DNA of 64,000 bases. Source: Copromyces sp. CBS 386.78 (Eukaryota > Ascomycota > Sordariomycetes > Sordariales > Sordariaceae). Positions within the stretch are counted from its first letter, which is position 1, and the number at the start of each line of letters is the position of its first letter. The stretch covers positions 22,695 to 86,694 of the forward strand of contig MU839142.1 in NCBI GenBank assembly GCA_030685235.1, written 5' to 3'. Below, one piece after another: positions 1 through 12,700 of the stretch. The notes beneath the pieces were generated by a model that made no database searches, was not told where the DNA came from, and saw nothing but the letters and a program-made list of their open reading frames with translations. The translations under genes and the position numbers were made by a program.

Positions 1-370
1 ATAAAGGAATTATTCGTCCTATAGCAGTAGGAGGCGGTAATAATATAATTTATTCTAATAAATAAGTTTTAGCGGGTATTCTTCTTTAACGATATAGCTG
101 ATTAATTCGCTACGAAAGGTAGTATTTTAATTACTCCGCTGTTTATTTAGCCGGTGCGTACGCGTATTCCGACTATTATAATTAATTAATATTAGTAATA
201 AAGGAATTATTCGTCCTATAGCAGTAGGAGGCGGTAATAATATAATTTATTCTAATAAATAAGTTTTAGCGGGTATTCTTCTTTAACGATATAGCCGATT
301 AATTCGCTACGAAAGGTAGTATTTTAATTACTCCGCTGTTTATTTAGCTGGTGCGTACGCGTATTCCGAC
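1..370. repeat. Tandem duplication, period 197 bp
   Basis: Bases 1-173 recur almost unchanged at 198-370, so the offset is exactly 197. The copies differ at a few C/T positions only. The unit contains TTCGTCCTATAGCAGTAGG and ends with GCGTATTCCGAC. The left edge is cut by the window, so further units may lie upstream. No coding content was recognised. Confidence 0.9.
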
Positions 371-1356
371 GGTATGATAAATATTTTTATAAACGACGAC
401 GAAACTTAATTATAGGATTTTTAAGTATTTATATTATTATAGTTATAAATAGTAAGCTGTTATATTAGGTATTATTAATTTGGGTCGTATATTATTAGCG
501 TTATTAAAGGCCTTCTATTTTCTACTTTTTAATAGGAATTTTATTAATTTAATCGGAAATAACGCCGGAAATTTTCTTTATAGACATTTTCGTACTAATT
601 ATTAAGGAAGAACATAATATTTATATTTATATTACGTATTAAAGATATATAGAGGTAGGGTAGTATTAAATTAAATGAATATAGTACGCGATATACGAAA
701 TAAGGCGGGTATAATTCTTATTAAAAGAAAGGTTTAATATTATTTATCGTTAGTAGTAAATTCGAAAGGGAAAGTATATTTAGGATATTATTAATTACTA
801 TTAAAATTCTTATAGAATAACCTAAAAGTGACTTTACTATTCTTTAATTAATAGAATTATAAATAATTTAATAGTATTAATATTATTATATAAATTTGGG
901 GGTATAAATTAGGGAAAATTTTAAAAACGTTTAAATTAAAATCGATAAAAGATTTAAAAATCGAAATTCAATTTTAAAATCTAATTTCCAGATTTTAATT
1001 TAGAATTTAGCTTAGCCTAATTAACCTAATATATTAGCTACCCTTTAATTAATTTATATTATTTATATTTTATTAAATTTTATTAATATTTATTTATTAA
1101 TTTAAAAATGTTTATTTATTATATATTAGTTACTTACAACTATATTAATTACTTACTAACTATTATACTCACCTTCTAACGGAGAATTTTAGAAATTCTA
1201 ATTCGCTACCGCGTATAATATATTTATATTCTAGGTATAACTTTACCCTTTCTACTTCTTTTAACTTCCCTTACTAATTTATTTATTTTATAATTTTAAG
1301 CCCCTATTATTACTTTTCGAATTTCTTACCCTCTTTTAGCTAGTTGCATTCAATAG
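371..1356. other. RIP-degraded AT-rich DNA, no gene recognised
   Basis: This is AT-rich sequence with abundant TA and almost no CA. I translated it by eye in several frames and found no transposase, reverse transcriptase or host protein motif. It belongs to the older base layer into which element D inserted. Confidence 0.6.
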
Positions 1357-1364
1357 ACGATAAT

Positions 1365-1552
1365 AATATTCCCGAAATTATAGCCGGGCTACCGGGCTAT
1401 TAAAGTGAAATTTAATTTAATAGCCTAAATAATAGTAATATTCCCGAAATTATTACCTTCGGCCGGTCGTATTTAATAATAATATTCCCGAAATTAGCGC
1501 CTTCGGCCGGTCGCGTTCAATAGCTTATACAATAGTAATATTCCCGAAATTA
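1365..1552. repeat. Four copies of AATATTCCCGAAATTA
   Basis: The 16-mer AATATTCCCGAAATTA occurs at 1365, 1437, 1481 and 1537. It is followed by GCC-containing tails, either CCGGGCTA or CCTTCGGCCGGTCG. Spacing is irregular (72, 44 and 56 bp), so this is a cluster of short repeats rather than a clean minisatellite. It lies just outside the left end of element D. Confidence 0.75.
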
Positions 1553-1580
1553 TCGCCGGGCTATCGAAATAAAATCTAAT

Positions 1581-1897
1581 TGATACGGGTAACCTAGGTT
1601 TGCTTCACAAATACGATGATGGTATTTAAAAGCGTTGTGAAAGATAATGCCGAAGGAAGAATCAGGAGCCGAAGGCTCGCCCAGAGGGCGAGCCTCTTAT
1701 GCAGGCTCCCTTATCTTATTAGAGGATCCATAGTAGATCCCTGACTGTGTCGCGCGGGCGCGTGCTATTTAATTGGAATAGTACGACCCAGGCGACCGCC
1801 TTCGTATAAGTAACTATAAGGGTAGTCTAGTTACGTGACTAGGCACTTTTATAGCCCTATATAATCTATATACCTAATTTATATATATCTAGTATTA
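1581..1897 (-). repeat. Element D 3' LTR
   Basis: This 317-bp LTR matches 17030-17346 along its length. It keeps GC-rich patches such as TGTCGCGCGGGCGCG and GCGACCGCCTTCGTATA. The terminal inverted bases TGATAC...GTATTA fit an original TGATAC...GTATCA. Confidence 0.93.
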
Positions 1898-1989
1898 AAT
1901 CCTAGTTTACAAAGAGAAATATTAGTATCCTCACTAGGAATGCCCTTATTTCTTCTTCTTATTACGTATAACGCATTTTGTGCGACCTC

Positions 1990-3030
1990 CTTTCCCTTCC
2001 TAATATTTAGCAATCAATTTTTTCGCGTTATATAATTCCTCTTTAATCTTTTAGCGGTTATATTCGTAATCGTAGCCTAGCTATTTAATATGGTAGTTAT
2101 ACGTGCTATTCTTTTTGAGTTTGTAATTTAAAATAATTTCGACTTCGTAACTAATATTATCGTCGTCCGAATTTTATGAATTTTCAATAGGGCTTGGGGG
2201 TAGTACTATCCGGTTAAAGGGATTATTATTCTTGGGAATAAATTTAAAATATGCGATAGAGATTACTAAATAGATCTTTATTTCCCGGGGAAGGTCCAAT
2301 TTGTAAATTAATTTACTTATTTTGCGGATAATTTTAAAAGGTCTAACGCATTATTAAGAATTTTTTTAAAAGGTTTTTTTAGTAGATAATAACCCTTATA
2401 TAGTTTAAAGAATATTTTATTTCTAACTTCTAATTCGATTTGTCGATAATTAATATTATATTGATACTTTGTATTAATAATAGCGAAGTCTATAGCGAGG
2501 CGAGCATTTTCACGGATATATTTACGAAGAATTTAATAGTTAGCAATATCCTTTAATTTAAATAATAGGTTAAAGGGAGCGGAAAATTTATAGTTAAAGA
2601 AATATTTGTAAGGGGTGGCTTTAATAGTATTAATATATACGTTATTAAAGTTGAATTAAAGTTGAACGATTATTTCTAACTAAATTTTCCCGGGGTTATA
2701 GAAAATATAAAATTATAATACGATTTCGACGGACTAATTCTTCCTTTTAGCTAAACTATCGCTTTAAAGGTAATAAGCGGTGGTTATTAATAATTCAATG
2801 CCTATTACTTTCTATATTCCTTTTTAGAATATTAATATAAATTTACAATCTTTATTTAAAATAATAGCGATAGGTATACCTCAATTATATAAGAATAATA
2901 TACGTATAATAATCTTAGCTTAGTCTTCCGCCGTATATGTTGAATAATTAGGTATTAATAATAATCGTTTAAAAGCTTTATTTATAATTAGTACTATATA
3001 ATTAAAGATGTCGTAGCCTTTTAAATACTA
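1990..3030 (-). pseudogene. Element D integrase C-terminal half and chromodomain (broken)
   Basis: Read on the minus strand, about 2,700-2,900 gives a degraded Gypsy integrase core: an IISDRD-like strand (now IILNKD) followed by a TTAYHPQSDG-like strand (now TTAYYL-SD). Near 2,010-2,165 the frame gives YEVEIILNYKL, then YNYHIK-LGY and a NAKKLIAKY tail. This matches the chromodomain layout (Y-x-VE-x-IL, YLVKW-x-GY, W-E, L-x-NA) known from chromovirus integrases, where it directs insertion. Tryptophan and glutamine codons have become stops. The upstream integrase half lies at 10,168 onward, beyond nested element E. Confidence 0.8.
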
Positions 3031-3035
3031 AGGGG

Positions 3036-3271
3036 TATCACAGGGTTAGCTTGTATTATATGTGCTGGTGATAGTAGTTCTTTGAGACTACTGTTACTAT
3101 CTCGGTTAATTGGCTGCGGCTTCCCGCTATAGACCTACTAGGGGTTTATAGTTCGAATCCTATAAAAGCCCTTCTCCCGAACGTACTTCTACACTTCTCT
3201 TCCTTTTTTCTCCTTATATAATTACGTATATTTTTCATTTATACCTAACTTTTCGCCTTCTACCCGTAATA
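3036..3271 (+). repeat. Element E 5' LTR
   Basis: This 236-bp LTR is paired with 9927-10162. Well-kept blocks include TTCGAATCCTATAAAAGCCC and GGCTTCCCGCTATAGACC. The TATAAAAG inside it may be the old promoter of the element. Confidence 0.94.
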
Positions 3272-3329
3272 GTTAATTGCACCTTTTAACTATTACGTTT
3301 ATAATATAAACCTATTTTTTATTGTAATT

Positions 3330-5150
3330 ATTTTTTTCGATTATATACGTGCAAAGATCGCCTCGTTACGAATCGCTAAGCTTAGTACCCCCCTAAGTAT
3401 CGATAATTATAATTATAATAGTCGCCTAATTAAGACTTTAAACTTCCCTTTACTAGTATATAAGGGAAGGTACTCTTTATCTAATAAATAAGGGATCGTT
3501 TCGTTTTAATTACTGTAAACGGTCCTAATAACGGACTTTCTTTCAAATAGTCTTTAGCGAGGACCGTTCTTTTACTTTATATTTTACAATAGTAATCCCG
3601 CCCTTTTCTCCCTTAATAATAATACCGGTAGTAGTAATCTTCCTAACCTTTTTATTCCTACTTTTAGTAACCCGTTTAACTTAGAATTATTATATTCCGC
3701 TATTAATACTTTTAATAGCGAATTCGATATTACGATTTATTACGCTGTATTTTTCGAACTTTCCTAACTTGTAATTATAATTTTCGCTAATTTTATTAAA
3801 GGTTTCGATTAGGAAGAAGGTCTCCCTATCCTACGCAAACATTTCGAAGTAACTTCTCTCTTTTCCTAAACCCCCGCTTTCCAATCTATTATTGCACTTT
3901 TTAATTGCTTTTATCGTACTAATTTTAAATATTACAACAATTTCGAAAGCGATTTCTAACGCTCTAAGGAGGAATTTAAGATTATCTATTAGGTAGCTAA
4001 TAACGTTTAATCTAATTTCGATTAAAAGAACTTCGATTATATTAATTTTAAGTCCGTTTATAACGTTTTAATCGTAAAATATAATACTTTTAAGAAGAAT
4101 ATTATTATAGTTAACCCTACAAATAAAATATTTCTCCATTAGACGGTAGAGAACCCGCTTATTTTTATTAGTAAAGAGAATATTAGTACTACCTGTAAGT
4201 ATTAGATTTTTAAGGTTTAGCGCTTCTATATTTTATCTTAGTAGAAATATAACCCGTTATTTTATATTAATAAGGACGTTAAAATCATTCGTACAATTAT
4301 ATTATTCGGCCCGGAAATTCTTTCTAATATTTAGGACGACTTCGACGTTATTTAAAATAGTAATAATAAAAATATTTAGCGCTAGAAGACCGGTATTAAA
4401 TTTATAGAATACTTTGTTATTTGTTTTTAAAATATTAATTTTAAGATAGATATTAATTGCCGTTTTAAAGAATTGTATATAAAGAATTTATTGTTTATAG
4501 AATTCGAATTTAAATTAATTAATCTTATAAATTTATATAATTTCGATGATTCGATAAAGGTTTATTACCTTTGTAATAAAATTAATAAACGTCTCTATAA
4601 TGTATTAATATATTATAACCTTCTTAACGCTAATAATTTTAAAAAATAATTAAATATTTGTCGTACTATAGCTGGCAATTTTAAAGACGCTGACTATCGC
4701 TATAAGATGAATATTCGTATTTTAAGTACTAATAATTCGAATAATAATAATAATACTACTTCTAGAGGCGGCGGAAGTTCTAATTCCCGTAACGCTAATA
4801 AGGTCCCTATTAGCTAAAGAGGAAATAAAATAGACTTTAACGCTATCGACTTTATAGTCTTTATTTATAAAGATATTTTCGACTAATATTCTCGTAATAG
4901 CCTCTACCGTTATTATAATAAACCTAGCTATATTGTTCGCAATTATACCGCATTAATTAATTACGGTTCTTAAGGCCCCTAATACCCTATTGGTAAAAAG
5001 ATAAAGAAAAATAAAGGTTGTAATAAAGGTTATAATTAAAAATAGGTTTGTACCGCTAATACCGTTCTAATTGCCCCGGTTACCCTAACCGCCCCCGCCG
5101 AGCCCGCTATTAGTAACGAATATTATAATAATTAAAAAAACGCTTAACCT
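3330..5150 (+). pseudogene. Element E gag remnant with zinc knuckle
   Basis: A long plus-strand stretch lies between the 5' LTR and the protease, with frequent RIP stops. At about 4,893-4,950 it reads YRYYNKPSYIVRNY, which fits a CCHC zinc knuckle (C-x2-C-x4-H-x4-C) after reversing C-to-T changes in the Cys and His codons. This is the nucleic-acid-binding end of a Gypsy gag. The rest of the capsid region was assigned by position, not by motif. Confidence 0.7.
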
Positions 5151-5249
5151 CTATATATAATTACGTATAGAAGTTTGGCCGGGTTATATTTAAAAGATAA
5201 ATTTTAAGCTCTATAAAATTAGAAGTTTTAAAGGAAATTAAAGTTCAAT

Positions 5250-6450
5250 TCATAAATAATTCTACTTCCTTAAATTTAATATTCTTATCCTCTTATATTA
5301 TAATCTATTTGCGTAAAAACTATTATATTACCTTTATTAATAGTAATTACTCCGCTTTCGCATTTATTAATTGCTCCTTTATTATTAAAAATAACCTTCC
5401 CTATTTCTAATTATTAAAAGAGAAGAAGTTTATTCTTATTAATAAAGTAGTTAAGGGTATTATTTTTAAAAGAGTAATAGTTAAATTCCGGATCGGTTAT
5501 TACGAAGAGATTATTACTTTTTTAATTTACGATATTTTTAGGAAATACTTAATTATTTTAAATTTTCTATAAATATAATACTATCGGCTAAAGATCGATT
5601 ACGAATAATATAGTATATATTTTAATTATACTATTTATTGAAGCCGCTATTTACTAGCGGATCTCCCTAAATATTAGACGGTAGCGCTTAGAACTCTTAT
5701 TAACCGGGTTTCGGTAGTTTCTATTTGCTAAACCTCTTTCCCGCTAATTAAGAAGGAAGAGACTGAATTTCCTTCTCCAACTATTAAGAAGGAGGAATTT
5801 CGCCCCCTAATTATTAAGAAAGAGAAAATTAAGAAGATTGCGGCGGAGCCCGCTCTAGAGCCCTTATCTACTCCTATTCTAGAGCCCTTGTCCGCTCTTA
5901 AATTCCTATATACCGCTACCGAATTTACTTCGAAGATTAATCCTAAGATTGGCTACCGTGCGGTCCCCGTTCCTATTAAGGCGCTAGTAGCCCGGAGGGT
6001 TAAATTTAAGATCGTTGTTATTAGTATTACTACTCTCCTTATTAAGACTAAAAGCCCCGCGCTTTATAAGCTTTATATCCATATAAATAATCGCTATATT
6101 TTAGTTAGTACGTATCGTTCTTAGTTTTAGTACCGCCGTTTTTATAATTCCGATTTTAAATTCGATCCTAATAATATTAAAGCCTTTAATATAGCCGTAT
6201 TCAATTTTATTTATAAAAAATAATAATTGTAACTATATATTACGAATTACGCCGAAATTGAAAAGCTAGCGGTTATAGCGGATTTTTAGGATTTAGATTT
6301 AATTGAGGAGATAGTTAATAGTATTATAGAAGGTAATAGAAGGAAATATAAAGAAAATCTACTTTCCGCGCTCTATAATTTTATTAATAAAATAGTTAGT
6401 ATTTATATTTTAAAAAATACCCGTAAGGTTATAATTTTAATTAAAGCCGT
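5250..6450 (+). pseudogene. Element E protease remnant and linker
   Basis: The stretch after the zinc knuckle holds the degraded aspartic protease region expected there. It is followed by an acidic and basic low-complexity linker (5,750-5,900, repeated KKEE-like codons) and a short open stretch at 5,888-6,124 before the reverse transcriptase. The protease active-site triplet is not clearly readable. The assignment rests on position and on the better-preserved proteases in elements A and C. Confidence 0.55.
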
Positions 6451-6489
6451 TAACTTTATTAAAAATTTTAAAACCGATACGCCCGTATA

Positions 6490-7950
6490 CGAGGAAATTA
6501 TTCGATAAATATATTTAATTAAAGTTAACGAAGAGGATATAAAAAAATTTCTTAATAAAGTAGATCGGCCGTTAAAAATTAAGGAAGAAATTATCGAAAT
6601 TTTAAATTGTTCCGAAGGATAGAAGTATATTAGCGAAGTTACCGCTTTTTTATCTTCGCTAACGGAGGAAATCCCTCCTTATCGCTCGTATAATTATAAA
6701 ATCGAATTATAGTTAGGAGAGTAACCTCTTAGTATACGGCTACGCCGTATATTACTTATAGAAATAATTATTATTAAGAAATAGATTGATAATAATTTAA
6801 AGAAGAAGTTTATTTAGTTGTTATAATTTGCGGCCGCTTCCTCCCTCTTACTAATTAAGAAACCCGGAGGCGGAGTCTACATTTATATAGATTACTATAG
6901 TATTAATAATATTATAATAAAAATATATTATCCGTTGCCGCTAATTAAAAAAACTTTTAATATTATTTATAAAGTAAAGATTTTTACGAAATTCGATATT
7001 ATTACTACGTTTAATAGGATTTATATTAAGGAGGGGTATAAATAGTTTACTGCCTTTATTACTTACTTCGGCCTCTACGAATCTATTATATATCCTTTCA
7101 ATTTATAAAGCGCGCTGGGAACCTTTTAAAATTATATTAACAACGTTCTATATAATATTTTCAACGTCTACGCTACCACTTATTTCAATAATATCTTAAT
7201 TTATTCTAATAACGAAGAAGAGTATAAAAAATACGTTAAAGAGGTTTTATAAAAGATAATTAAAGTAGGGCTCTAAATTGATATTAATAAGTACGAATTC
7301 TATATATAGCGAACTAAATATCTAAATTTCATTATTACCCTAGGCGGTTTTAAAATAAACCTAGAAAAGGTTTTTATAATTATAATATAGGAAGCTCCGG
7401 ATTCTAAGAAGTCGCTTTAACGCTTCTTAGGATTCGCTAATTTCTACTATCGTTTTATTAAATATTTTTCTATTATTGCCGGTCCGCTATATAAATTAAT
7501 TAAGAAAATGGCGGAATAAAAATAAAATAAATAGTATTAGAAATTTTTCGAAGTATTTAAGAAAGCTTTTAGTAATATACCCGTTCTTTATATTTATAAT
7601 TAATTTAAATAGACCGTTGTAGAAATAAATACCTCTAATTAAGTCTATAGTAATATATTATTACAGTACGATAATAATAATATCTTTTACCCCGTCGCCT
7701 ATTTTAGCTAGCGGCACTCTTTAATTAAATATAATTATAATATTTATAATAAGGAATTACTTACTATTATTAAAGTACTAGAGGAATGGCGCCCCGAATT
7801 AGAAAGAATATAATAACCGTTTAAAATCCTTACAAATTATAAGAATTTAAAGTCCTTTACTATTAATAAGTAATTTACCCCTTAGTATATATAATAGTCC
7901 TAATTTCTCTCTTAATTTAATTTTACAATTAAATACTAGCCGGGTTCGTT
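6490..7950 (+). pseudogene. Element E reverse transcriptase and RNase H (broken)
   Basis: The plus strand reads as a Ty3/Gypsy reverse transcriptase. A GGGVYIYIDYYSINN-like palm segment lies near 6,860-6,915. The FGLYE segment lies near 7,070. The catalytic motif near 7,178-7,205 is YFNNILIYS, a RIP-altered YLDDILIYS in which both Asp codons became Asn. [18 protein letters not shown] follows near 7,400-7,460, marking the thumb and connection, and RNase H follows. The loss of both catalytic aspartates and many stops rules out activity. Confidence 0.88.
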
Positions 7951-8179
7951 ATAAGTACGTTTAAACGCCCTAAATAAAAAATTAGAAGACTTGCCTAAAA
8001 ATAAGGCCGAAGAATAGTTATTAATTAAGAATAAAATTTTATTCAATTACAATATTTTTATTAACGGAGCTTTCGTTTTAAACAATAGAAAAGAGGTTAT
8101 TAACGTTAGGACCGAATATATTTATAATTTAGAAGTAATAGATAATAAATTTACTAATAATTTAAATACGGAAAATTAT

Positions 8180-9920
8180 AAGAAGTCGGCATTTTTATAA
8201 AATTTATTCGCCTACTTATCGGACCCTAACCGCTATATATAATTTAAAGAAGTAAAAAATTAATTGAAAAAAGTATCTTTCGCCGAATATAAGGTAATAT
8301 AGGGATAAATCTATTTCCGAAACGCTATTATCGTTAACCTTAATAATATTAAATTTCAATTCTAATTCTTCCGCTGCGTATATAATTCGCTATCTACTAG
8401 CTACCTAAATTGTAAAAAGACCTATTTATTATTTTCCTAATCTTTCTTCTAATTAAGGATATTTAGTACTATTAAAGTTTATTATAAGGCCTATTTACTG
8501 TATATTAAATCTAAATTATTATAATATTCCCCGTACGGGTTTTTAAAGCCGCTAATAATATTTTTCGTACTATAGAAGGATATTTCTATAGATTATATTA
8601 CCCCTTTAACTCCTTATATACGCCGGGGTTAAGAATTTAAGTACGTAGCTATTATTATTAATCGTTTAATGAAAATATAATATTTTATTCCTATTATCGG
8701 CCTTATAGCCGAAGAATTAGTAAATCGGTTTATCGAAAGGATCTATAGTATTTATAACCTACCGGACTCTATTATATTAAATTATAATTCTTAATTCATT
8801 TTATAATTTTAAAGAGCGTTATCCTTACGTTTAGAAATAACTTTTAAACCCTCCTCCGCATTCTACTTAATTATTAATAATTAAACGGAATATATTAATA
8901 TAGAAATAGAAAAATATCTTTATTTCTATATTAATTAGGCATAGGATAATTAAATAAATTAATTCTTAATCGCGGAATTTATTAATAATAATCTAATTTT
9001 TAAAATAATAAGAATATCCCCTTTCTTTATTAATTATAATTTCCACCTTCGTATAAGTATTAAACTAACGAAATTATACCCGCTAAATTTATTAGTTTAA
9101 TAATAAGCGGAATATTTTAAAGCTAACGAAATCGCTAATTGTTTTAAAAAAGTATTAAAATACGTTATAGATTAAATAAAGTAAATTTAATAATAATATA
9201 AAGCTAATATTAATATTCGAAGGATAAATACCCCGAAGTATAAAACGGAAGATAAAGTCCTATTTAATATAAAAAAATTTAATACCGGCCGACTATACGT
9301 AAAGTTCACCCCCCTTTATAAAAGCCCGTTCGAAATCGTTAAAGCAAATAATTATAGGGTTATATTTAAACTACCAGTTAATATAAAGTATAGCCCTACC
9401 TTTTATATTAATAAAATTAAATTGTAAGTTAAAATAAGTATTCCGGGATAATTAAAAGCATAGAAGGACGTTTATACAAATTAAAATCGTAGTATAAGGA
9501 AGACTAATAACGAAGAAGATTTAATAGAATAGGATTTCGTTAAAATCGATAATTGCCGTAAAGTAACTAATAATTGTTAGGAATATCTCGTTATCTAGGT
9601 ACTACTTTATTAGCCTTTATAGTAGCCGCATACTAATATAATTATATCCCCCAATATAATATAGTAATTTTATAAAGTATACCCGGAAGCTCTAATACTC
9701 CTAAATTGGCTGGCGGCGGAACGGAAGTAAAGGAGGAAGACGTTAGAAGAAACAAAGGAGCCGGCTATAGAAGCGGAGGTTCCGCTAACGAAGTACGAAG
9801 GGAGGAGGAAATTATTATAATTAGCGGTTATAGAGGTTTTTCACGGTTAGATTAAACGTTTAATAGGGTTATTTATTATTTTATATAATTTTAGTTAGCT
9901 ATATAGCTTCTTTTAGGAAG
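8180..9920 (+). pseudogene. Element E integrase and C-terminal tail (broken)
   Basis: The integrase core is readable on the plus strand. It has YITPLTPY near 8,600, an INRLMKI-YFIPI strand near 8,670 (from DRLTKM), LPDSIILNYNS near 8,760 (from SDRGS), and a TEYINIEIEKYL segment near 8,890 (from TERIN). This order is that of the Tf1/Real-like Gypsy integrase. The last 600 bp are basic and may once have held a chromodomain-like tail. They end at a purine-rich tract (GGAAGGGG) next to the 3' LTR, a likely polypurine tract. Confidence 0.85.
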
Positions 9921-9926
9921 GGGTAA

Positions 9927-10162
9927 TATTATAGGGTTAGCCTATATTATATATATTGGTGACAATAATTCTTTAAGACTATTGTCACCATTTCGGTTAA
10001 TTGGTTGCGGCCTCCCGCTATAGACCTATTAGGGGTTTATAGTTCGAGTCCTATAAAAGCCCTTCTCCTAAGCGCACCTCTGCACTTCTCTTCCTTTCTT
10101 CTCCTCGTACAATTACGCATATCTTTTATCTACACCTAACCTCTCGCCTTCTACCCGTGATA
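9927..10162 (+). repeat. Element E 3' LTR
   Basis: This 236-bp LTR is the partner of 3036-3271 and is somewhat less mutated at its right end (CTCGCCTTCTACCCGTGATA). TSD AGGGG follows at once. Confidence 0.94.
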
Positions 10163-10167
10163 AGGGG

Positions 10168-12700
10168 TACCTATAGTTAATACTTCTAGTAAGCCAATAA
10201 TAAAATTAATAGTAATAGTACGTATAGGAAGGGTATTTTCTAGTTTAATCGGTTAGTAATTATTAATTAGTACGCTTTTATCGGTTTAATTAAAATTATA
10301 GGTTAAATAGTTTTAAATATATACTTTAACGAAATATGATTTTCTAAGGAAGGAGAAGCCTTTTAAGTCGTATATTATCCTATTTTTGCCGAAATAATAT
10401 TTTTTATTATATACTTTTTATAGAAATTCTTAGACGTAGTTATATAGAATATAGAGGGTTTTAGTTCTATTATCCTATTAGTTGTAAAGGAGGCCTTAAT
10501 AATCGATAATAAAAGGATACCCGAGCTGATAAAAACCGTTACTATCCTTAGTAGCGAATTCCTTGAAATCCTCTAGTATTTTAGTAAATTTAATATCTTT
10601 TTTATAGGCTTTATTATAACGTTTGCGGGTTATTTCGCTTATTTTAGCTTTAGAAAAAATATAAAAAACTTCTTTTACAAATTAGACGTTATTTATTATA
10701 ATTTCGCCTTCCGGGTTGCTATAGTCCCCTTTAACTTTTAATCGGTTGAATATATCGGGTAAGAAATTGAATTTATTAAGTATGTAGTAGATTTTAAATT
10801 TATATTGAAAGAAGTAAATAAATACGTTAATAAATCGCTTATTTACTCTATTTATAAACGTAGTGCGTAGAGATATTTATTCGACGATTCCTTTCGTTGT
10901 AGAATAATTAGTAAAAACGATAACTAGTTTATTATAGGAATGGATCTGGGTATATAAGCGCTTTATTACTTAGACGAGGTAAGCGACCTCTAATTTAGAA
11001 GGCCTGTAACGGGTTTTAGCGGATATTAGTACTTTATTTAGAAATATAATAGGTAAAACCTAGGTTGAAGGGATATTTTTACTAAGTGACTATTTAAAAT
11101 TTTCTTTGAAATAGAATATTATAACCCTAAAACTTCTTTCTAATAAACTATTAATTTATAAGAAGGCGGTACAATCTGGATTTAAATAGATTAATATTAT
11201 TAAATTATTGTAAATAGTATTTTAAAGGGTTTCGAAGGATGTAAATTCTTATAATATAAGTTCGTATTAAATTTTAACGTAGTAAATAACCCGCTTACCG
11301 TAATTATCGGTTCTGCTGAATTTTCGTCTTTTAATTAATAATATTACCTTGCGAATTTAGAGCGGTTCGACGAATTAAATATAGTACGGGATTAGGTATC
11401 GTAGGAATTTTATAGCGCTAATATATTATTTAAACGCTTTTAATTATATTAAGAAAATTAAATTTTTTATTATTTCTATTCGCTCCTTAGTAGTCGAGAG
11501 ATTTAATAAATTTACGCGGAAACTTAATAATTCGATATTAGGATAACCGAAGTATGATTTTTTAGGAGTTAGGACGATATTTTTATTAGTGAAGAGTTTA
11601 AAAATAGTATATAAATAAATGAAATATTCTTTTATAATATTAGAAGTAATAACGATATTATTGATATAAATGCAATAATACTCTTTATATTCTTTTAAAA
11701 ATATATTTATAAACCGCTATATATAGGCTAGTATATTTTTAAAACCTATTTATACAACTGTAGATTATTCGAGGTTGCAGTAGGTAATAAGTGTAAATCT
11801 ATTCCGGTATTTCTACTAAATACTAAATTAGTAGAAGAATAAAATTGTATTAATAATTATAATAAATAGTTTACTTCTAATAAAGGTAATAATTATTATT
11901 TATAAAGGTAGGGGGTAATTATTAGGAATAGTGATATTATTTAATATTTGTAAATTAATAATTAGTCGGCCTTTGAGGCTTAGTTTTATTATCCTCTAGA
12001 CGATAAATACCGGGTAAGCGAAAAGTGTAGCTTTTATAACGTATTCTATTTTACCCTATTTATATAGGATATTACAGATTGTATTGATAATAGTTTGATT
12101 TTTTTTATTTAAGGGATATATTTAGGTAGTTACCTTTTATTTCTATTAGCTTTTAACGAACGGTATATATATTATATCCTTTTCCGGTATATCGATTATA
12201 CCGCCTTCCTTCTAAAGGTTAGGGAAAGTGGTAATAATTTTCCGTATTACCTTAATTAATTTGGGATCGGCTATGTAAATATATACGCCTTCCTCTATAA
12301 TAATTTTAAGGGCGGAATTATTTATACGAATTTTAAGATTAAAGTAGTTTTCGGGTATTAATAGCGGTATTTATTCGTAGTTAAGAAGTTGAATATCGAA
12401 TTTTATACCCGAAGGGAAGTTAATTTCCCTGTTTAATAGTAAGGTATATTTATTTATAATTTATTTAATAGCTTCTGTAAGTAAAAGGTCTAGTATTACT
12501 TTAAATATAGTAAGTATATATTTAATTACCGAAGTAGCGGCAAAATCCGTTTATAAAGCCTAAAAAAATCTGCTATCCTTATATTTGCCGATTAAACTGA
12601 TATGGAAGTTCTTTGGGATATTAATTACGTTTTAAGAGATATTCGTAATAAGGATAACTTTAAGGGATTTCAAATCCATTATTACGTATAGGATAGCTAT
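10168..12700 (-). pseudogene. Element D reverse transcriptase, RNase H and first half of integrase (broken)
   Basis: The minus strand gives a Gypsy polymerase running toward lower coordinates. The catalytic reverse transcriptase motif near 11,660-11,690 reads YINNIVI, a RIP product of YIDDIVI. It is followed by a LFTNKNIVLTPKKSYFGYPN segment. RNase H follows near 10,750-10,950, with an FTNYSTTKGIVE-like strand (from FTDHSATKGIVEQ) and a PDALSRL-like end. The integrase zinc-binding half runs to 10,168, where element E interrupts it and the reading resumes at 3,030. Both catalytic Asp codons are now Asn. Confidence 0.87.

Larger units (their letters stand above)
3036..10162 (+). mobile_element. 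Element E: RIP-mutated Gypsy LTR retrotransposon nested in D
   Basis: Two 236-bp LTRs (3036-3271 and 9927-10162) begin TAT(C/T)A(C/T)AGGG and end CCCGT(G/A)ATA, forming short terminal inverted repeats. A perfect 5-bp TSD, AGGGG, lies at 3031-3035 and 10163-10167. The 7,127-bp element carries gag, protease, reverse transcriptase, RNase H and integrase in Ty3/Gypsy order on the plus strand. It sits inside the integrase region of D, in the opposite orientation, so it is younger than D. The LTR copies differ by transitions only where I compared them. Confidence 0.95.

Noticed and set aside
5888..6124. Open frame of 78 codons in element E
   Set aside because: It lies in the linker between protease and reverse transcriptase of a dead Gypsy element and is just a stretch that RIP left without stops.
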